Below the pieces are notes generated by a model. The model saw only the letters and a list, made by a program, of their open reading frames with translations. It did not search any database and was not told the origin of the DNA. The position numbers and the translations under genes were made by a program. Source: Verrucomicrobiales bacterium (lineage in GTDB: Bacteria > Verrucomicrobiota > Verrucomicrobiia > Verrucomicrobiales > DEV007). Taken from it: DNA of 6,331 nucleotides. Location of the stretch: contig JALRFZ010000605.1 of NCBI GenBank assembly GCA_023253615.1, positions 1-6,331 on the forward strand. The letters run 5' to 3'. Positions 6,261 to 6,331 of this stretch are shown here, in pieces. The first letter of the stretch is position 1. Each line of letters opens with the position of its first letter.

Positions 6261-6331
6261 TACTTGAGCGATTGATCCAATTCCAACACCTTGCCCACGA
6301 TGATCTCCTCGATCCCCCGCGCCCATCCCGT
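6260..6331 (-). CDS. 3' end of an unidentified upstream gene (partial, runs off right edge)
   Basis: One minus-strand frame reads 23 codons in from the right edge and ends at TAG (6262-6260), giving a C-terminus WARGIEEIIVGKVLELDQSLK. The third codon positions are mostly G or C, as in the other genes here, and the sequence looks like a charged amphipathic helix, which favours this frame over the other two minus frames. The fragment is too short to identify. It lies 131 bases upstream of the PATR gene start on the same strand. Its reality as a coding end is likely but not certain. Confidence 0.4.
   Translation of the reverse strand, partial: TGWARGIEEIIVGKVLELDQSLK

Overview
This is a GC-rich window in which every supported gene lies on the minus strand, so the genes are read from the right edge to the left edge. 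Three signals suggest an environmental Verrucomicrobiota bacterium, probably of the class Verrucomicrobiae: a very large secreted protein of autotransporter-associated beta-strand (PATR) repeats ending in a PEP-CTERM sorting signal, a secreted M60-family zinc metallopeptidase, and weak Shine-Dalgarno sequences. The phylum is inferred from gene content; there is no marker gene in the window.

Layout in the direction of transcription. (1) 6331-6260: the last 23 codons of an unidentified upstream gene. (2) 6259-6129: an intergenic leader rich in inverted repeats, with a possible three-stem fold and a palindromic purine/pyrimidine stretch next to the start codon. (3) 6128-2580: one PATR-repeat/PEP-CTERM gene of about 1182 codons, interrupted by an in-frame TAA at 4601-4599. 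The 5' part (signal peptide and first repeats) and the 3' part (remaining repeats and sorting signal) are in the same frame, and the stop falls inside a recognisable PATR motif, so this is one gene broken by a recent mutation or a sequence error. (4) 2579-2522: a short spacer. (5) 2521-272: a 749-residue secreted protein with an N-terminal GATase/ThuA-like region and a C-terminal M60 peptidase domain with an intact HEYGH zinc motif, resembling the architecture of animal TCAF (FAM115) proteins. (6) 271-182: a spacer with a strong hairpin and a short direct repeat. (7) 181-1: the 5' end of another secreted protein, with a signal peptide and a Lys/Glu-rich linker, running off the left edge.

At least three consecutive genes encode exported proteins. 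The 58-base gap between the PATR gene and the peptidase gene suggests co-transcription. A plausible but unproven reading is a cell-surface or extracellular locus: an envelope-sorted repeat protein beside a protease whose family acts on glycoproteins. No RNA genes, insertion sequences, CRISPR arrays or integrase-type elements were seen.
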